Part shown: positions 17,901 through 24,920 of the stretch, piece by piece
How positions within the stretch are numbered: position 1 is the first letter of the stretch
How the letters are laid out: every line of letters starts with the position of its first letter
Assembly (NCBI GenBank): GCA_009787485.1
Contig: WQWP01000006.1
Span: forward strand, 1 to 31,515
Direction: 5' to 3'
Source of the DNA: Lentimicrobiaceae bacterium
GTDB lineage: Bacteria > Bacteroidota > Bacteroidia > Bacteroidales > WCHB1-69
Length of the DNA stretch: 31,515 bases
Made by a program: the position numbers and the translations under genes
Notes under the pieces: model-generated
Databases searched by the model: none
What the model was told of the DNA's origin: nothing
The model's input: only the letters and a program-made list of their open reading frames with translations

Positions 17901-17988
17901 ATATCAAAGTATTATTGATAATTATGATGGGGAGGATTTGCGGGAAGTGGCGAGGGGAAAACTGAGCAAAATAGTGGTTAGTGATTAG
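14974..17988 (+). CDS. Large secreted TPR protein (BamD/YbgF-like repeats)
   Basis: A 1004-residue protein with a signal peptide (LLLVMLLFITHLFA|Q), built almost entirely of tetratricopeptide repeats. Repeats of the kind found in YbgF/BamD are visible throughout, such as AYFALGKFYFNKKNYKKAIE, SFYGLGYASMRNQKYAEAEK, AEFELASAYHALNQYRKAIE and FINTYPKNSLVRQAYNKLAQ. Such long TPR proteins are widespread in Bacteroidota and probably scaffold protein complexes in the periplasm or at the outer membrane. There is no enzyme domain. The last codons (IVVSD) and the TAG stop are read from heptamer repeats, so the original C-terminus may have been altered. The specific partner is unknown. Confidence 0.85.
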   Translation: MKITFLRKNIGLLLVMLLFITHLFAQKPLVFESPKHEFDNAMELFQKEKYGSAQQYFKWVYENTTDKQQDLKTDSYFYMALCAANLFNEDAIFLLHDFIDKYPVSAQVPQAYFALGKFYFNKKNYKKAIESFDLVGEKNINKEIRAEYTYKKGYSYFELNKFAEARPFLKTATQLESPYQNRAIYYLAFIAYQEKQYQAALEGFLKVKNDPEFKDVVPFYIVQIYLLQKKYDEVVAKGLPLFEQANDKNKIELARSLALAYYELKDYERADFYFQYYFTKTKDKIDRADYYAAGMANFNLGNYKNVVDFLSKVTSVQDNMAQNAYFTIGDSYIKMEQWNLASQALYEAYKMDFLPNIKEEALFNYAKIQYEKSSSTFNQAIKALEQYLNEYPNSTYSDEVEDYLARIFMSTKNYQGAINSLEKIQQKSPTLLKSYQRATYLRGLELLNNKDYSAALTNFEKSLKYPMDKKVETSTLYWKAEAQFRNAQFADAVQSYKFYQKDNEAKKDENYALSFYGLGYASMRNQKYAEAEKAFSDFLATKGNDNELVSDAYLRLADCQFMQKKLSQAIANYDKGAKIEQSNADYALYQISLSQGYLKDLNKKVATLNQLLNKYPNTGYRAEAEFELASAYHALNQYRKAIEAYREFINTYPKNSLVRQAYNKLAQAYWNVNEATNAISTFKHVLENYPGAQEAKDALANLENIYAEMGKPAEFYDYAQSKNLTFAASRQDSVSYKSAENKYVRGEHEAAYKGFSDYLKQFPKGMFAANALFYKAEYDYEKNRLDEALTGYEALISNYVTENDETALRKAGLIQFNKNNFQKAFQYFSKLLEVASNENNRILANNGIMRAGYELKKFQEVKTSAEAIINASQAPREVRNDALLYAGRAAMELGDFAAAKKHFTVLAETPINESSTEAAYNLALIEFKQNNLPEAEKAILKIIDGNYSGEYWIASTFILYGDWYAAQGKDFQAKNTYQSIIDNYDGEDLREVARGKLSKIVVSD

Positions 17989-18046
17989 TGGTTAGTGGTT
18001 AATAATCTGCGAAAATCTTAATAATCCGCGTCATCTGCGTGCAAAA
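17973..18046. repeat. Heptamer array followed by ATCTGCG-type repeat
   Basis: Four AGTGRTT heptamers (17973-18000) overlap the 3' end of the TPR gene. They are followed by four loosely 9-base units (ATCTGCGAAA, ATCTTAATA, ATCCGCGTC, ATCTGCGTG) up to the nadE start. This fills the whole gap between the two genes, leaving no obvious promoter. Confidence 0.75.
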
Positions 18047-18049
18047 AAA

Positions 18050-18871
18050 ATGAACATCCAAAATTACCTCCCAATTCAAGAAACCCCCGAAGATTGCGCC
18101 CGTTTCGCCCAAAACATCCGCATCCACATCAAAAACTACATTCAGGAAAATAATTTACAATCCTTAGTTTTAGGTATTTCCGGCGGCATTGACAGCGCCC
18201 TGTGCGCCGCCCTGCTAAAGCCCGTTTGCGAAGCCTGCAACATTCCTCTCATCGGACGTTCCATCACTATTGAAACCAACCAACCTGATGAAATTGAACG
18301 CTCGCTCAAAATAGGCGAAAATTTCTGTCATAATTTCGAATATCTTGATTTAACCTCAACATTTTTAGAAAACAAAAAAAACCTGATTCATTTAGACGAC
18401 TCCATGCTCTCAAAATTGCGCCAAGGCAACCTGAAAGCCCGCATGCGCATGATGCTTTTGTACGATTTGGCGCAATTGCACCGCGGCATTGTCATCGCTA
18501 CCGATAACTTCACCGAATACCTTACCGGTTTTTGGACGTTGCACGGCGATGTGGGCGATTATGCTCCTACACTAAATCTTTGGAAAACAGAAGTATTTGC
18601 CCTTGCAAGATATTTATTACCTGAATGTAATGAAATGCAGAAACAGGCATTGCAATTGTGCATAGACGCCGTGCCTGTAGATGGGCTGGGCATCAGTTCT
18701 TGCGATTGCGAACAGTTGGGCGTTCAAGATTATTTTGAAGCAGATCAATTGTTTGTGCGTTATTTTTCAGGCGACAAAACATTGGAAGTACATCCACTCA
18801 TCAAGCGTTATCATCAATCGCATTATAAGAGAAAAAATCCTGTGGTTATTACAAGGGTCCAATTAAATTAA
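18050..18871 (+). CDS. nadE: NAD+ synthetase, ammonia-dependent type
   Basis: A 273-residue enzyme that amidates nicotinic acid adenine dinucleotide to NAD+ with ATP. It has the PP-loop motif SGGIDS (residues 44-49) that binds pyrophosphate, the GNLKARMRMMLLYDLA segment, and the NaAD/ATP site TDNFTEYLTGFWTLHGDVGDY followed by LNLWKTEVFALARYL. The N-terminal nitrilase-like glutaminase domain of the longer NadE form is absent, so it should use ammonia or an external amidotransferase. Length fits the short family. It is preceded by repeats and followed after five bases by a lipoprotein gene in the same direction. Confidence 0.93.
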   Translation: MNIQNYLPIQETPEDCARFAQNIRIHIKNYIQENNLQSLVLGISGGIDSALCAALLKPVCEACNIPLIGRSITIETNQPDEIERSLKIGENFCHNFEYLDLTSTFLENKKNLIHLDDSMLSKLRQGNLKARMRMMLLYDLAQLHRGIVIATDNFTEYLTGFWTLHGDVGDYAPTLNLWKTEVFALARYLLPECNEMQKQALQLCIDAVPVDGLGISSCDCEQLGVQDYFEADQLFVRYFSGDKTLEVHPLIKRYHQSHYKRKNPVVITRVQLN

Positions 18872-18876
18872 TAATT

Positions 18877-19869
18877 ATGAAAAAAAACATTTTTACCATC
18901 ATTACCATCGCAATATTATTGATAATTGCTCATATTAGCTGCGATAAAAACGTTCGCGTTATACATGTATTTTTTACAAAAACTTCATTAACATTAGATG
19001 TGGGTACAACTTCAATTTTATCTGCGGTTGTAATTCCAACGGATGCCACCAATAAAACATTAACTTGGGAAAGCAACAACCTTAATGTGGCTACGGTAGA
19101 TCAAAATGGAAAAGTTACGGCAATAGCTGAAGGATCGGCTACCATCACGGTTAGCACTGTGGATGGTAATTATAAGGCACGGTGTAACATAAAGGTCATT
19201 AATTTGCAAGAAATAGAAATGATTTTTGTGGAAGGCGGCACTTTTATGATGGGCTGCACGGGTGAAGAGTGTTTGAGTGAAGAAGTACCTGCTCGCCAGG
19301 TAACACTGAGTAGTTATCATATCTCAAAATATCCGGTAACTCAAAAACTTTGGAAAGATGTTATGGGACATAATCCCAGCCATTTTAAAGGAGATAATTT
19401 GCCCGTTGAGCAAGTTGGCTGGAATGATACGCAGGATTTTATAAATAAATTGAATCAGCTTACCGGTAAAAACTATAGTTTACCTACAGAAGCCCAATGG
19501 GAGTTTGCCGCACGGGGAGGCAATAAAAGTGAAGGGTATGTGTATAGTGGCAGTAATGATGTTAATCTTGTGGCATGGTTTGGAAACAACAGTAATCAAC
19601 GCACCCAGCCTGTGGGCACAAAAGCGCCTAACGAATTGGGTATTTATGATATGAGCGGTAATGTATATGAATGGGTTAACGATTGGTTTGAAAATTATAA
19701 AGATTTATCTCAAATAGACCCGCAAGGGCCTGATTATGGCTCTTCTAAGGTGGCGCGTGGCGGAGGTTATTTTAGTGTTTTTTGGGCTTGTCGTGCAACA
19801 TTTAGGGTAGCCGGCGCTCCTCATCAAACTCGGGATTATCCCGGGTTTCGGTTAGCTTTGCCTGAATAA
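18877..19869 (+). CDS. Lipoprotein with Big2 domain and SUMF1-like domain
   Basis: A 330-residue protein. The N-terminus is a lipoprotein signal with the acylated residue likely Cys22 (AHISC). Residues about 30-107 form a bacterial Ig-like Big2 domain (SLTLDVGTTSILSAVVIPTD, LTWESNNLNVATVD, GKVTAIAEGSATITV). Residues about 113-330 are a SUMF1/formylglycine-generating-enzyme-like domain (FVEGGTFMMGC, YPVTQKLWKDVMG, LPTEAQWEFAARGG, DMSGNVYEWV, PGFRLALPE). The active-site cysteine pair of true formylglycine-generating enzymes is not kept: the region YFSVFWACRATFR has one Cys only. A binding or structural role on the cell surface is therefore more likely than sulfatase activation. The neighbour nadE is probably unrelated. 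Confidence 0.88.
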   Translation: MKKNIFTIITIAILLIIAHISCDKNVRVIHVFFTKTSLTLDVGTTSILSAVVIPTDATNKTLTWESNNLNVATVDQNGKVTAIAEGSATITVSTVDGNYKARCNIKVINLQEIEMIFVEGGTFMMGCTGEECLSEEVPARQVTLSSYHISKYPVTQKLWKDVMGHNPSHFKGDNLPVEQVGWNDTQDFINKLNQLTGKNYSLPTEAQWEFAARGGNKSEGYVYSGSNDVNLVAWFGNNSNQRTQPVGTKAPNELGIYDMSGNVYEWVNDWFENYKDLSQIDPQGPDYGSSKVARGGGYFSVFWACRATFRVAGAPHQTRDYPGFRLALPE

Positions 19870-19874
19870 TTAAT

Positions 19875-19932
19875 CTCGCAAAGGCGCAAAGGCGCAAAGA
19901 AAAAAAACTTTGCGCCTTCGCGCCTTTGCGAG
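19875..19932. terminator. Bidirectional hairpin terminator, copy 1
   Basis: Two 25-base arms (19875-19899 and 19908-19932; left arm starts CTCGCAAAGGCGCAAAGG) surround an eight-A loop, with one mismatch, between the convergent SUMF1-like and permease genes. The arms are identical to those of 30623-30681 read in the opposite direction. A or T runs follow each side. Each arm is an octamer repeat of CGCAAAGG. Confidence 0.85.
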
Positions 19933-19938
19933 AAAAAA

Positions 19939-21174
19939 TCACTCATACCGCAACGCCTCTATCGGACTAATCTTCACCGCCTTGCGCGCCGGAAAATAAC
20001 CGGCCAGCACCCCTGCAATAACCAATACAACAGTAGCCGCCGCCGCAACCCCCAAATCCACAGTAGGATTCGCAAAAACAGTAAAATCGGCATCGCCGCC
20101 CGCGGAGGTCATCGCATAATTGATCAGCTCGGTAATGCCAATGCCGGCAAGCATACCGATGTAGCCAAACAGTGCAGTGATGCACAGCGCCTCGAGCACA
20201 ATTTGGCGCAAAATAACACGCGGCTTTGCGCCCAGCGCCTTTTGAATGCCGAACTCTTTGGTGCGCTCGCGTACCGTAATCAACATAATATTGCCAACGC
20301 CCACGATGCCGGCAATGAGCGTGCCTATGCCGATAATCCAAACAAAAATGGTAATGGCGTTGAAAATTTGCATGGTCTCCAAATATTGCTCTAATATGTT
20401 CCAAATATAGATGGCGTTTTTGTCTTCCGGGTCGAAGCCGTGCTTTCTGCTCATGCGTTGGCGTAAACTTTTAGTAAAAGCCTCGTTGGCTTCCTTAGTC
20501 TCTAAATTGTTTACCGTAAAAGTAAACCTGCTCAGTTTTCCGGACGGGTTGTAAATTACGCTTAACGTAGAAAACGGAACATAGAGGCTGTTTGTCCAAT
20601 TAGCGCCTCTTGTTTTATAAATACCTACTATCGTGAAAGCAATTCCGCCATAATTTATTTGCTTTCCCAGCGGGTCTTCTTTATCAAACAGCACCAAAGC
20701 ATCTTTATCGGCAATGATTGCCACTTTTCTTTGCTCTCTCATGTCAATATCGCTGATAAACCTGCCGGAGGTCATTTCAATATATTCAAACTTTTGATAC
20801 TGAGGCACTACTGCTCTGAGCGAAGTCTCAAGGCTTCTCTTTTTGTAAGAAATATTTCCCCAAATATTATAAGAAGGCATAATCTCATCCACCTCCTCTA
20901 AGCTGCTAAGCAAGTTCAAATCCGTGTCATCAAACAGCACCCTTTGCCACATTTGTTTACCGGCAACAGGTTTGGAGATCCACCCCGCAGACACCGTTAC
21001 TTTGTTGGTAGATTGCGATCTAAAATTTGAAGTAACCCCGTTTTTCAACCCGTTTCCGGCGCCCAACAAAATCATGAGCATGAAGATGCCCCATGCGATA
21101 GAGAAGCCTGTCAAAAAAGTTCTTAACTTATTTCGACGCAAAGTGGTTCCGATTTCTCTAAATAGTTCTAACAT
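19939..21174 (-). CDS. MacB/FtsX-type ABC transporter permease
   Basis: A 411-residue inner-membrane protein with the layout of MacB-type permeases lacking a fused ATPase. It has an N-terminal transmembrane helix (about 23-42, FSIAWGIFMLMILLGAG), a large periplasmic MacB_PCD domain (about 45-275), and three C-terminal helices of the FtsX domain (about 280-400) with the typical MLITVRERTKEFGIQKALGA and ending PARKAVKISPIEALRYE. Such mechanotransmission transporters move lipoproteins, peptides or drugs across the envelope. The partner ATPase is the gene at 21809-22465, but a four-helix-bundle gene and two arrays (634 bases in total) separate them. No MacA-like adaptor lies in the window. Confidence 0.92.
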   Translation of the reverse strand: MLELFREIGTTLRRNKLRTFLTGFSIAWGIFMLMILLGAGNGLKNGVTSNFRSQSTNKVTVSAGWISKPVAGKQMWQRVLFDDTDLNLLSSLEEVDEIMPSYNIWGNISYKKRSLETSLRAVVPQYQKFEYIEMTSGRFISDIDMREQRKVAIIADKDALVLFDKEDPLGKQINYGGIAFTIVGIYKTRGANWTNSLYVPFSTLSVIYNPSGKLSRFTFTVNNLETKEANEAFTKSLRQRMSRKHGFDPEDKNAIYIWNILEQYLETMQIFNAITIFVWIIGIGTLIAGIVGVGNIMLITVRERTKEFGIQKALGAKPRVILRQIVLEALCITALFGYIGMLAGIGITELINYAMTSAGGDADFTVFANPTVDLGVAAAATVVLVIAGVLAGYFPARKAVKISPIEALRYE

Positions 21175-21178
21175 TTTT

Positions 21179-21336
21179 TTGATTAGATGATGAGATGATG
21201 AAATGATGAGGGGATGAGATGATGAGATGATTAGATGATGAGGGGATGAGATGATGAGATGATGAGATGATGAGATGATTAGATGATGAGGGGATGAGGG
21301 GATGAGATGATTAGATGATGAGGGGGTGAGGGGATT
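21179..21336. repeat. Octamer array, GATGATGA orientation
   Basis: About 19-20 units with an 8-base period (GATGATGA, GATGATTA, GGGGATGA and variants) on the plus strand, between the permease start and the stop of the four-helix-bundle gene. It is complementary to 21717-21823. Confidence 0.92.
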
Positions 21337-21345
21337 GAGAGGGGG

Positions 21346-21693
21346 TTATTTTTTGGTTTTGAGGGTGATTATTATTTTGTTTAGTAGGTTGATTATGCTT
21401 TTTAGTTTTGATAATATAGATTCTGGAGGAGGCGGGTAAGTATCAACTTGTTGAATGATGTAAATCCAGTACTCTGTTTCTTCGGCTTCTTTTGCAGCAA
21501 TTTTTAATTTATGAATAAAATCTTGCTGGCTTTCACTATTCTGAGCTTCTTTTATATTAGCCCCAATGGATGTCCCTGATTTTAATAATTGTCGTGCAAT
21601 AACATATTTTTTCTTCTCTTCTAATAACTCACAATATTTAATAACCTCAACCGCAAACCCAATACTCAACTCCAAAACTTCATTCTTTTTCAT
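21346..21693 (-). CDS. Four-helix-bundle protein (S23/Avd-like family)
   Basis: A 115-residue protein from the ATG at 21693 (other ATGs at 21702 and 21705). Family markers are ARQLLKSGTSIGANIKEAQ, SQQDFIHKLKIAAKEAEETE and YWIYIIQQV. This is the small all-helical family first known from intervening sequences in 23S rRNA genes and related to Avd, the helper of diversity-generating retroelements. Members are basic and thought to bind nucleic acid; the cellular function is unsettled. No reverse transcriptase or template/variable repeat is seen here. It lies between the ABC ATPase and permease genes, enclosed by inverted octamer arrays, so it looks inserted into a formerly continuous operon. Confidence 0.9.
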   Translation of the reverse strand: MKKNEVLELSIGFAVEVIKYCELLEEKKKYVIARQLLKSGTSIGANIKEAQNSESQQDFIHKLKIAAKEAEETEYWIYIIQQVDTYPPPPESILSKLKSIINLLNKIIITLKTKK

Positions 21694-21716
21694 AATTATC
21701 ATCATTTTAATAAAAA

Positions 21717-21823
21717 CCCTCTCATCATCTAATCATCTAATCACCTCATCATCTAATCACCTCATCATCTAATCATCTAATCATCTAATCACCTAATCAT
21801 CTAATCACCTAATCAATCACCCC
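21717..21823. repeat. Octamer array, TCATCATC orientation
   Basis: About 13 units with an 8-base period (TCATCATC, TAATCATC, TAATCACC) on the plus strand. It is the reverse complement in type of 21179-21336, so the two can pair around the four-helix-bundle gene. It overlaps the ATPase 3' end and provides its TAG stop. Confidence 0.92.
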
Positions 21824-22465
21824 ATCCCTAATCCTAATAATCCTATGCGTAGCCTCAGCTACAAATTGCTCATGAGTAACAATTACCACCGTCATGCCGG
21901 TTTGGTTTACTTCTTTCAGTAGATCAATCACTTCGTATGAGGTTACGCTGTCTAATGCGCCGGTGGGCTCGTCGGCAAGAATCAGTTTGGGTTGCGTGAT
22001 GAGCGCCCGCGCGATTGCCACACGTTGTTTTTGTCCGCCGCTAAGCTGGTTGGGAAAGTGGTGCGACCATGGCGCCAATCCCACTTTCTCCAAATATTCC
22101 ATGGCTAAATTATTTCTTTTTTTGCGCGAAATATTTCTGTAAAAAAGCGGTAATGCCACATTTTCCAATGCCGTTTTGTAACTGATGAGATTAAAATTTT
22201 GAAAAACAAAGCCGATATATTTGTTTCTAAACTCTGCCGCTTTTGTTTCCGACAAATTTTTTATTAACGTTTTATCCAAATAATAATCCCCTTGGTCGTA
22301 ATTATCTAAAATCCCTAAAATATTGAGTAACGTTGATTTACCTGATCCTGAGGCGCCCATAATGGAAATCATTTCCCCGTCTTCCACTTTCATGGTAACA
22401 CCTTTGAGCACATGCAACGGCGCGGCTCCGAAATAAGTTTTGTGGATATTGTTGAGTGTAATCAT
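21809..22465 (-). CDS. ABC transporter ATPase, MacB/LolD type
   Basis: From the ATG at 22465 (seven codons inside the longest ORF, matching the usual MITLNNIHKTY start) the protein has 218 residues. Walker A GASGSGKST (37-45), signature LSGGQKQR (141-148), Walker B LILADEPTGALD (about 161-172) and the H-loop VTHE are intact. It powers the MacB/FtsX-type permease encoded downstream at 19939-21174. A perfect -7 element TACTTTTG lies 19 bases upstream of the ATG. The last residues GVID and the stop run into the octamer array. Confidence 0.95.
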   Translation of the reverse strand: MITLNNIHKTYFGAAPLHVLKGVTMKVEDGEMISIMGASGSGKSTLLNILGILDNYDQGDYYLDKTLIKNLSETKAAEFRNKYIGFVFQNFNLISYKTALENVALPLFYRNISRKKRNNLAMEYLEKVGLAPWSHHFPNQLSGGQKQRVAIARALITQPKLILADEPTGALDSVTSYEVIDLLKEVNQTGMTVVIVTHEQFVAEATHRIIRIRDGVID

Positions 22466-22483
22466 CTGCAAAAAAATAAAGGA

Positions 22484-22491
22484 CAAAAGTA
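22484..22491 (-). promoter_or_regulatory. -7 promoter element TACTTTTG
   Basis: An exact match to the Bacteroidota TAnnTTTG consensus on the minus strand, placed to start the ABC transporter transcript about a dozen bases before the ATG. No clean -33 TTG was seen. Confidence 0.6.
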
Positions 22492-22560
22492 GATTTATTT
22501 GGTTAGGAAAAAATTTGGGGCGCTATTTTTTTCAGTGGCTCAGGGTAAAATCATTAAAAA

Positions 22561-23243
22561 TTTTTATTATTTGGGCGTGCCGGCTTCCCTCACGCGGCGG
22601 ACTTAAACGTTCCGTGCGAATCTTGTCCAAAACCTGCGCTCGGAGAGCACATACCTATCTAAGCAGCCCGGGAGTGTTGGTGAACACATCCCCAAGAAAG
22701 TAACAGGAGTTGCGGCTGCCCCTTTATTTGTAGCATAGTCCCGCAGGGACGTTACTTTATTAACCGTATGCAAGCGCAGCGCAGCTTACGGACAAGGCGA
22801 TACGGGTATGCTAATAAGCCCCGTACGGGGCGACACTATTGATGCTGAAGTGTCGCCCCATGCGGGGCTATGATGGTATGCACGGTCTTCTGAGCCGTAG
22901 GTTACGCTTCGCTTCACCTACGGTTAATAAAGTATTTTCCCTGCGGGAAAAATGTTAAAAAATCAGCAAATAGGATATTGAAAAATATTATAAATGAGTA
23001 TTTTATACTTTCATACCGATATGTCGGGACGACCGTTCAAATCCCCCTGCGTGAGGGATTGAAGCGGTACCCCGCAGCGCACAGGCTGCCACGAAGGACA
23101 AAACGTAGGGGCAGGGTCGTTCTGCCCTACGAAGCAAGTAAAGCGAGGAGTATAGCGGAAAGCCCGACGGCGTGCGTTGGGCGACGGCGGCAGAGCCGCC
23201 GCCGAACGTGCGGAGGGAAGCCGGCACGCCCAAATAATAAAAA
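22561..23243. mobile_element. 683-bp non-coding element with perfect 31-bp terminal inverted repeats
   Basis: The gap 22466-23282 (817 bases) has no convincing gene. 22561-22591 and 23213-23243 are exact reverse complements over 31 bases (core GGGCGTGCCGGCTTCCCTC). The interior holds several hairpins: CCGTA/TACGG at 22764-22791, the 14-base palindrome GCCCCGTACGGGGC at 22818-22831, CCGTAGGT/ACCTACGG at 22895-22923, CGTAGGGGCAG/CTGCCCTACG at 23105-23132, and GGCGGCAGAGCCGCC near 23187. Much of it is GC-richer than the neighbours. No transposase is encoded, so it is either a MITE-like non-autonomous element or a mosaic of dispersed repeats. Target duplications could not be identified. Confidence 0.6.
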
Positions 23244-23282
23244 AGTATTCCTTCCGTTTACTTACTTGCAAAAACTCAAACT

Positions 23283-24548
23283 ATGAAACTCAAAGCATTC
23301 ATTTTCTCTGTATTGTTTTTATTAACAACATCTTACACTTACGCTGCATATCTTTTAATTCCCATGGATATGGAGCAAAGAAATCACTTAAAAGCGTACG
23401 GGGTTGCGTATTTCACTATTGTTCAAGATATTGATGTGAGTTGGTTGCTCAATTACCGCGGGGGAAGTTTTATGTGTGTATATCATGCCCGAATTGAGGA
23501 TGAATGTGTCATTCGCGGGGTTTCTTATCAGGTAATTGCGGATGTGCAGGCGGCCGGAATTTTGAATGAAATTGCTGCTACTGAAAGCAATATGGATGAA
23601 GTGATGCTGACCAAAGTGCCCAAGATTGCCGTGTATTCTCCTAAGAACAAGTTGCCTTGGGATGATGCGGTAACTTTAGCTTTGACCTACGCCGAAGTGC
23701 CGTATGATATAATTTATGATGAAGAGGTTATGAATGATGTGCTTCCCAAATATGATTGGTTGCATGTGCACCACGAAGATTTTACCGGACAATACGGGAA
23801 GTTTTGGAACAGGTATAGAAATTATGCCTGGTATGTGGAAGATGTTAATCTTCAGAAAGCTACAGCTGCAAAGTTAGGTTTTCAAAAAGTATCGCAATTG
23901 AAATTGGCGGTAGCTAAAAAGATTCGCGATTTTGTAATGGGCGGAGGTTACATGTTTGCCATGTGTTCGGCGCCGGATAGTTTCGACATAGCGCTCGCCG
24001 CCGATGGCGTGGATATTTGCGATGTGCCTTTCGACGGAGACCCGGTAGAGCCGGGTGCACAACAAAAATTGAACTATGATAACTGCTTTGCTTTCACCGA
24101 TTTCAATATCATAACAAATCCTCATATCTACGCAAAATCAGATATTGATATAGATCCCGCAATGCGTGTTCAAAACAAAAAGAACGATTTTTTCACATTA
24201 TTTGAATTTTCGGCGAAATGGGATCCTGTGCCCACCATGCTCACACAAAACCATCAAAATGTGATTGCAGGATTTATGGGACAAACCACTGCTTTCAAAA
24301 AAGGCAGGGTTAAACCGCACATCGTCATTCTCGGAGAAGTCAAGATTTTTGACGAAGCCAAATATATCCACGGCACTTACGGAAACGGTACTTTTACCTT
24401 TTACGGCGGTCACGATCCTGAAGATTATCAACATTTTGTGGGCGACCCGCCTACGGATTTGAATTTGCATCCCAACTCTCCGGGTTACAGGCTTATTCTT
24501 AATAATGTGTTGTTTCCGGCGGCTAAGAAACAGAAACAGAAAACCTAA
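23283..24548 (+). CDS. Conserved secreted Bacteroidota protein (mislabelled asparagine synthetase B family)
   Basis: A 421-residue protein with a signal peptide (LKAFIFSVLFLLTTSYTYA|A). Conserved stretches that I recall from Bacteroidota relatives include LLIPMD, NHLKAYG, SWLLNYRGGSF, DWLHVHHEDFTGQYGKF, RDFVMGGGYMFAMCSAPDSF, FYGGHDPEDYQH and PGYRLILNNVLFPAAKK. Databases often call the family 'asparagine synthetase B', but no glutamine amidotransferase Cys2 nucleophile or PP-loop ATP site is visible, and the protein is exported. The GGG...C...DSFD and GGHDPED segments suggest a fold with a catalytic or ligand-binding site, possibly related to class I glutamine amidotransferase-like folds. The real function is unknown. 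It ends in repeats, convergent with gldG. Confidence 0.85.
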   Translation: MKLKAFIFSVLFLLTTSYTYAAYLLIPMDMEQRNHLKAYGVAYFTIVQDIDVSWLLNYRGGSFMCVYHARIEDECVIRGVSYQVIADVQAAGILNEIAATESNMDEVMLTKVPKIAVYSPKNKLPWDDAVTLALTYAEVPYDIIYDEEVMNDVLPKYDWLHVHHEDFTGQYGKFWNRYRNYAWYVEDVNLQKATAAKLGFQKVSQLKLAVAKKIRDFVMGGGYMFAMCSAPDSFDIALAADGVDICDVPFDGDPVEPGAQQKLNYDNCFAFTDFNIITNPHIYAKSDIDIDPAMRVQNKKNDFFTLFEFSAKWDPVPTMLTQNHQNVIAGFMGQTTAFKKGRVKPHIVILGEVKIFDEAKYIHGTYGNGTFTFYGGHDPEDYQHFVGDPPTDLNLHPNSPGYRLILNNVLFPAAKKQKQKT

Positions 24549-24562
24549 AATTAATGGTTAAG

Positions 24563-24648
24563 ATTTAAAAATTTAAAATTTAAAATTTAAAATTTAAAAT
24601 TTAATACTTCGATCTTTAAATCTTTAAATTTTAAATTTTAAATTCCTG
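24563..24648. repeat. AAAATTT heptamer array between convergent genes
   Basis: At least five AAAATTT units (about 24567-24602), then TTTAAAT-type units reaching into the gldG 3' end, where they encode NLKFKI and the stop. Because the units are partly self-complementary they could fold and end transcription in both directions, but this is inference. Confidence 0.7.
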
Positions 24649-24920
24649 CTATACCGCCCTTTCCTAATAAATATCAGCACCGCCGCCATGATACAGATGA
24701 GCGCCAACGGCCCTACGGTATTCAACAAAATGTAAAACTTTTTCTTTTCTTTAACGGCAATGGGGTTCAGGGTTCCTAATTTAAAACTCTTTGAACGTAT
24801 AGAAAGTAGTTCATCATCCGCACTTAAATAGTTGACGCAATTGAGGATGAAATCGGTGTTGTCGTATTGTTTACGCGAGTATATATCAAAACCCGCGGGG
24901 TAAGGTTGCATGTTTTTCAT
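24624..24920 (-). CDS. gldG: GldG, C-terminal fragment after frameshift
   Basis: A 98-residue reading frame that continues GldG: QPYPAGFDIYSRKQYDNTDF, ILNCVNYLSADDELLSIRSK, a transmembrane helix (FYILLNTVGPLALICIMAAVLIF) and a basic tail. In an intact GldG these follow directly after the motif SDGDIIRN. The N-terminal fragment ends by TGA, which overlaps this ATG (ATGA), so coupled translation is possible. Reading this frame backwards gives NRFD just before MKNM, exactly what should follow DGDIIR. Thus one base is missing, or frame change occurs, around 24930. The terminal NLKFKI is repeat-derived. Confidence 0.8.
   Translation of the reverse strand: MKNMQPYPAGFDIYSRKQYDNTDFILNCVNYLSADDELLSIRSKSFKLGTLNPIAVKEKKKFYILLNTVGPLALICIMAAVLIFIRKGRYSRNLKFKI

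Noticed and set aside
21179..21336. CRISPR array
   Set aside because: Units are 8 bases with no unique spacers; the same holds for the 7-base arrays at 5134 and 28603, and no cas genes are present.
21346..21693. Diversity-generating retroelement (Avd-like protein)
   Set aside because: No reverse transcriptase, template repeat or variable repeat is present in the window; the gene is a stand-alone four-helix-bundle member.
22440..22703. ORF of 87 codons ending GVLVNTSPRK
   Set aside because: It spans the ABC promoter region and the left end of the 683-bp element, has no start signal and no family likeness, and is best read as part of the repeat element.
23034..23046. tRNA gene, from a T-loop-like GTTCAAATCCCCC
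   Set aside because: No acceptor stem, D arm or anticodon arm can be drawn around it, and it lies in the repeat element.
22978..23286. Several overlapping ORFs on both strands rich in Arg, Pro and Ala
   Set aside because: They arise from GC-rich palindromic DNA without stops in the right half of the inverted-repeat element; no coding pattern is visible.
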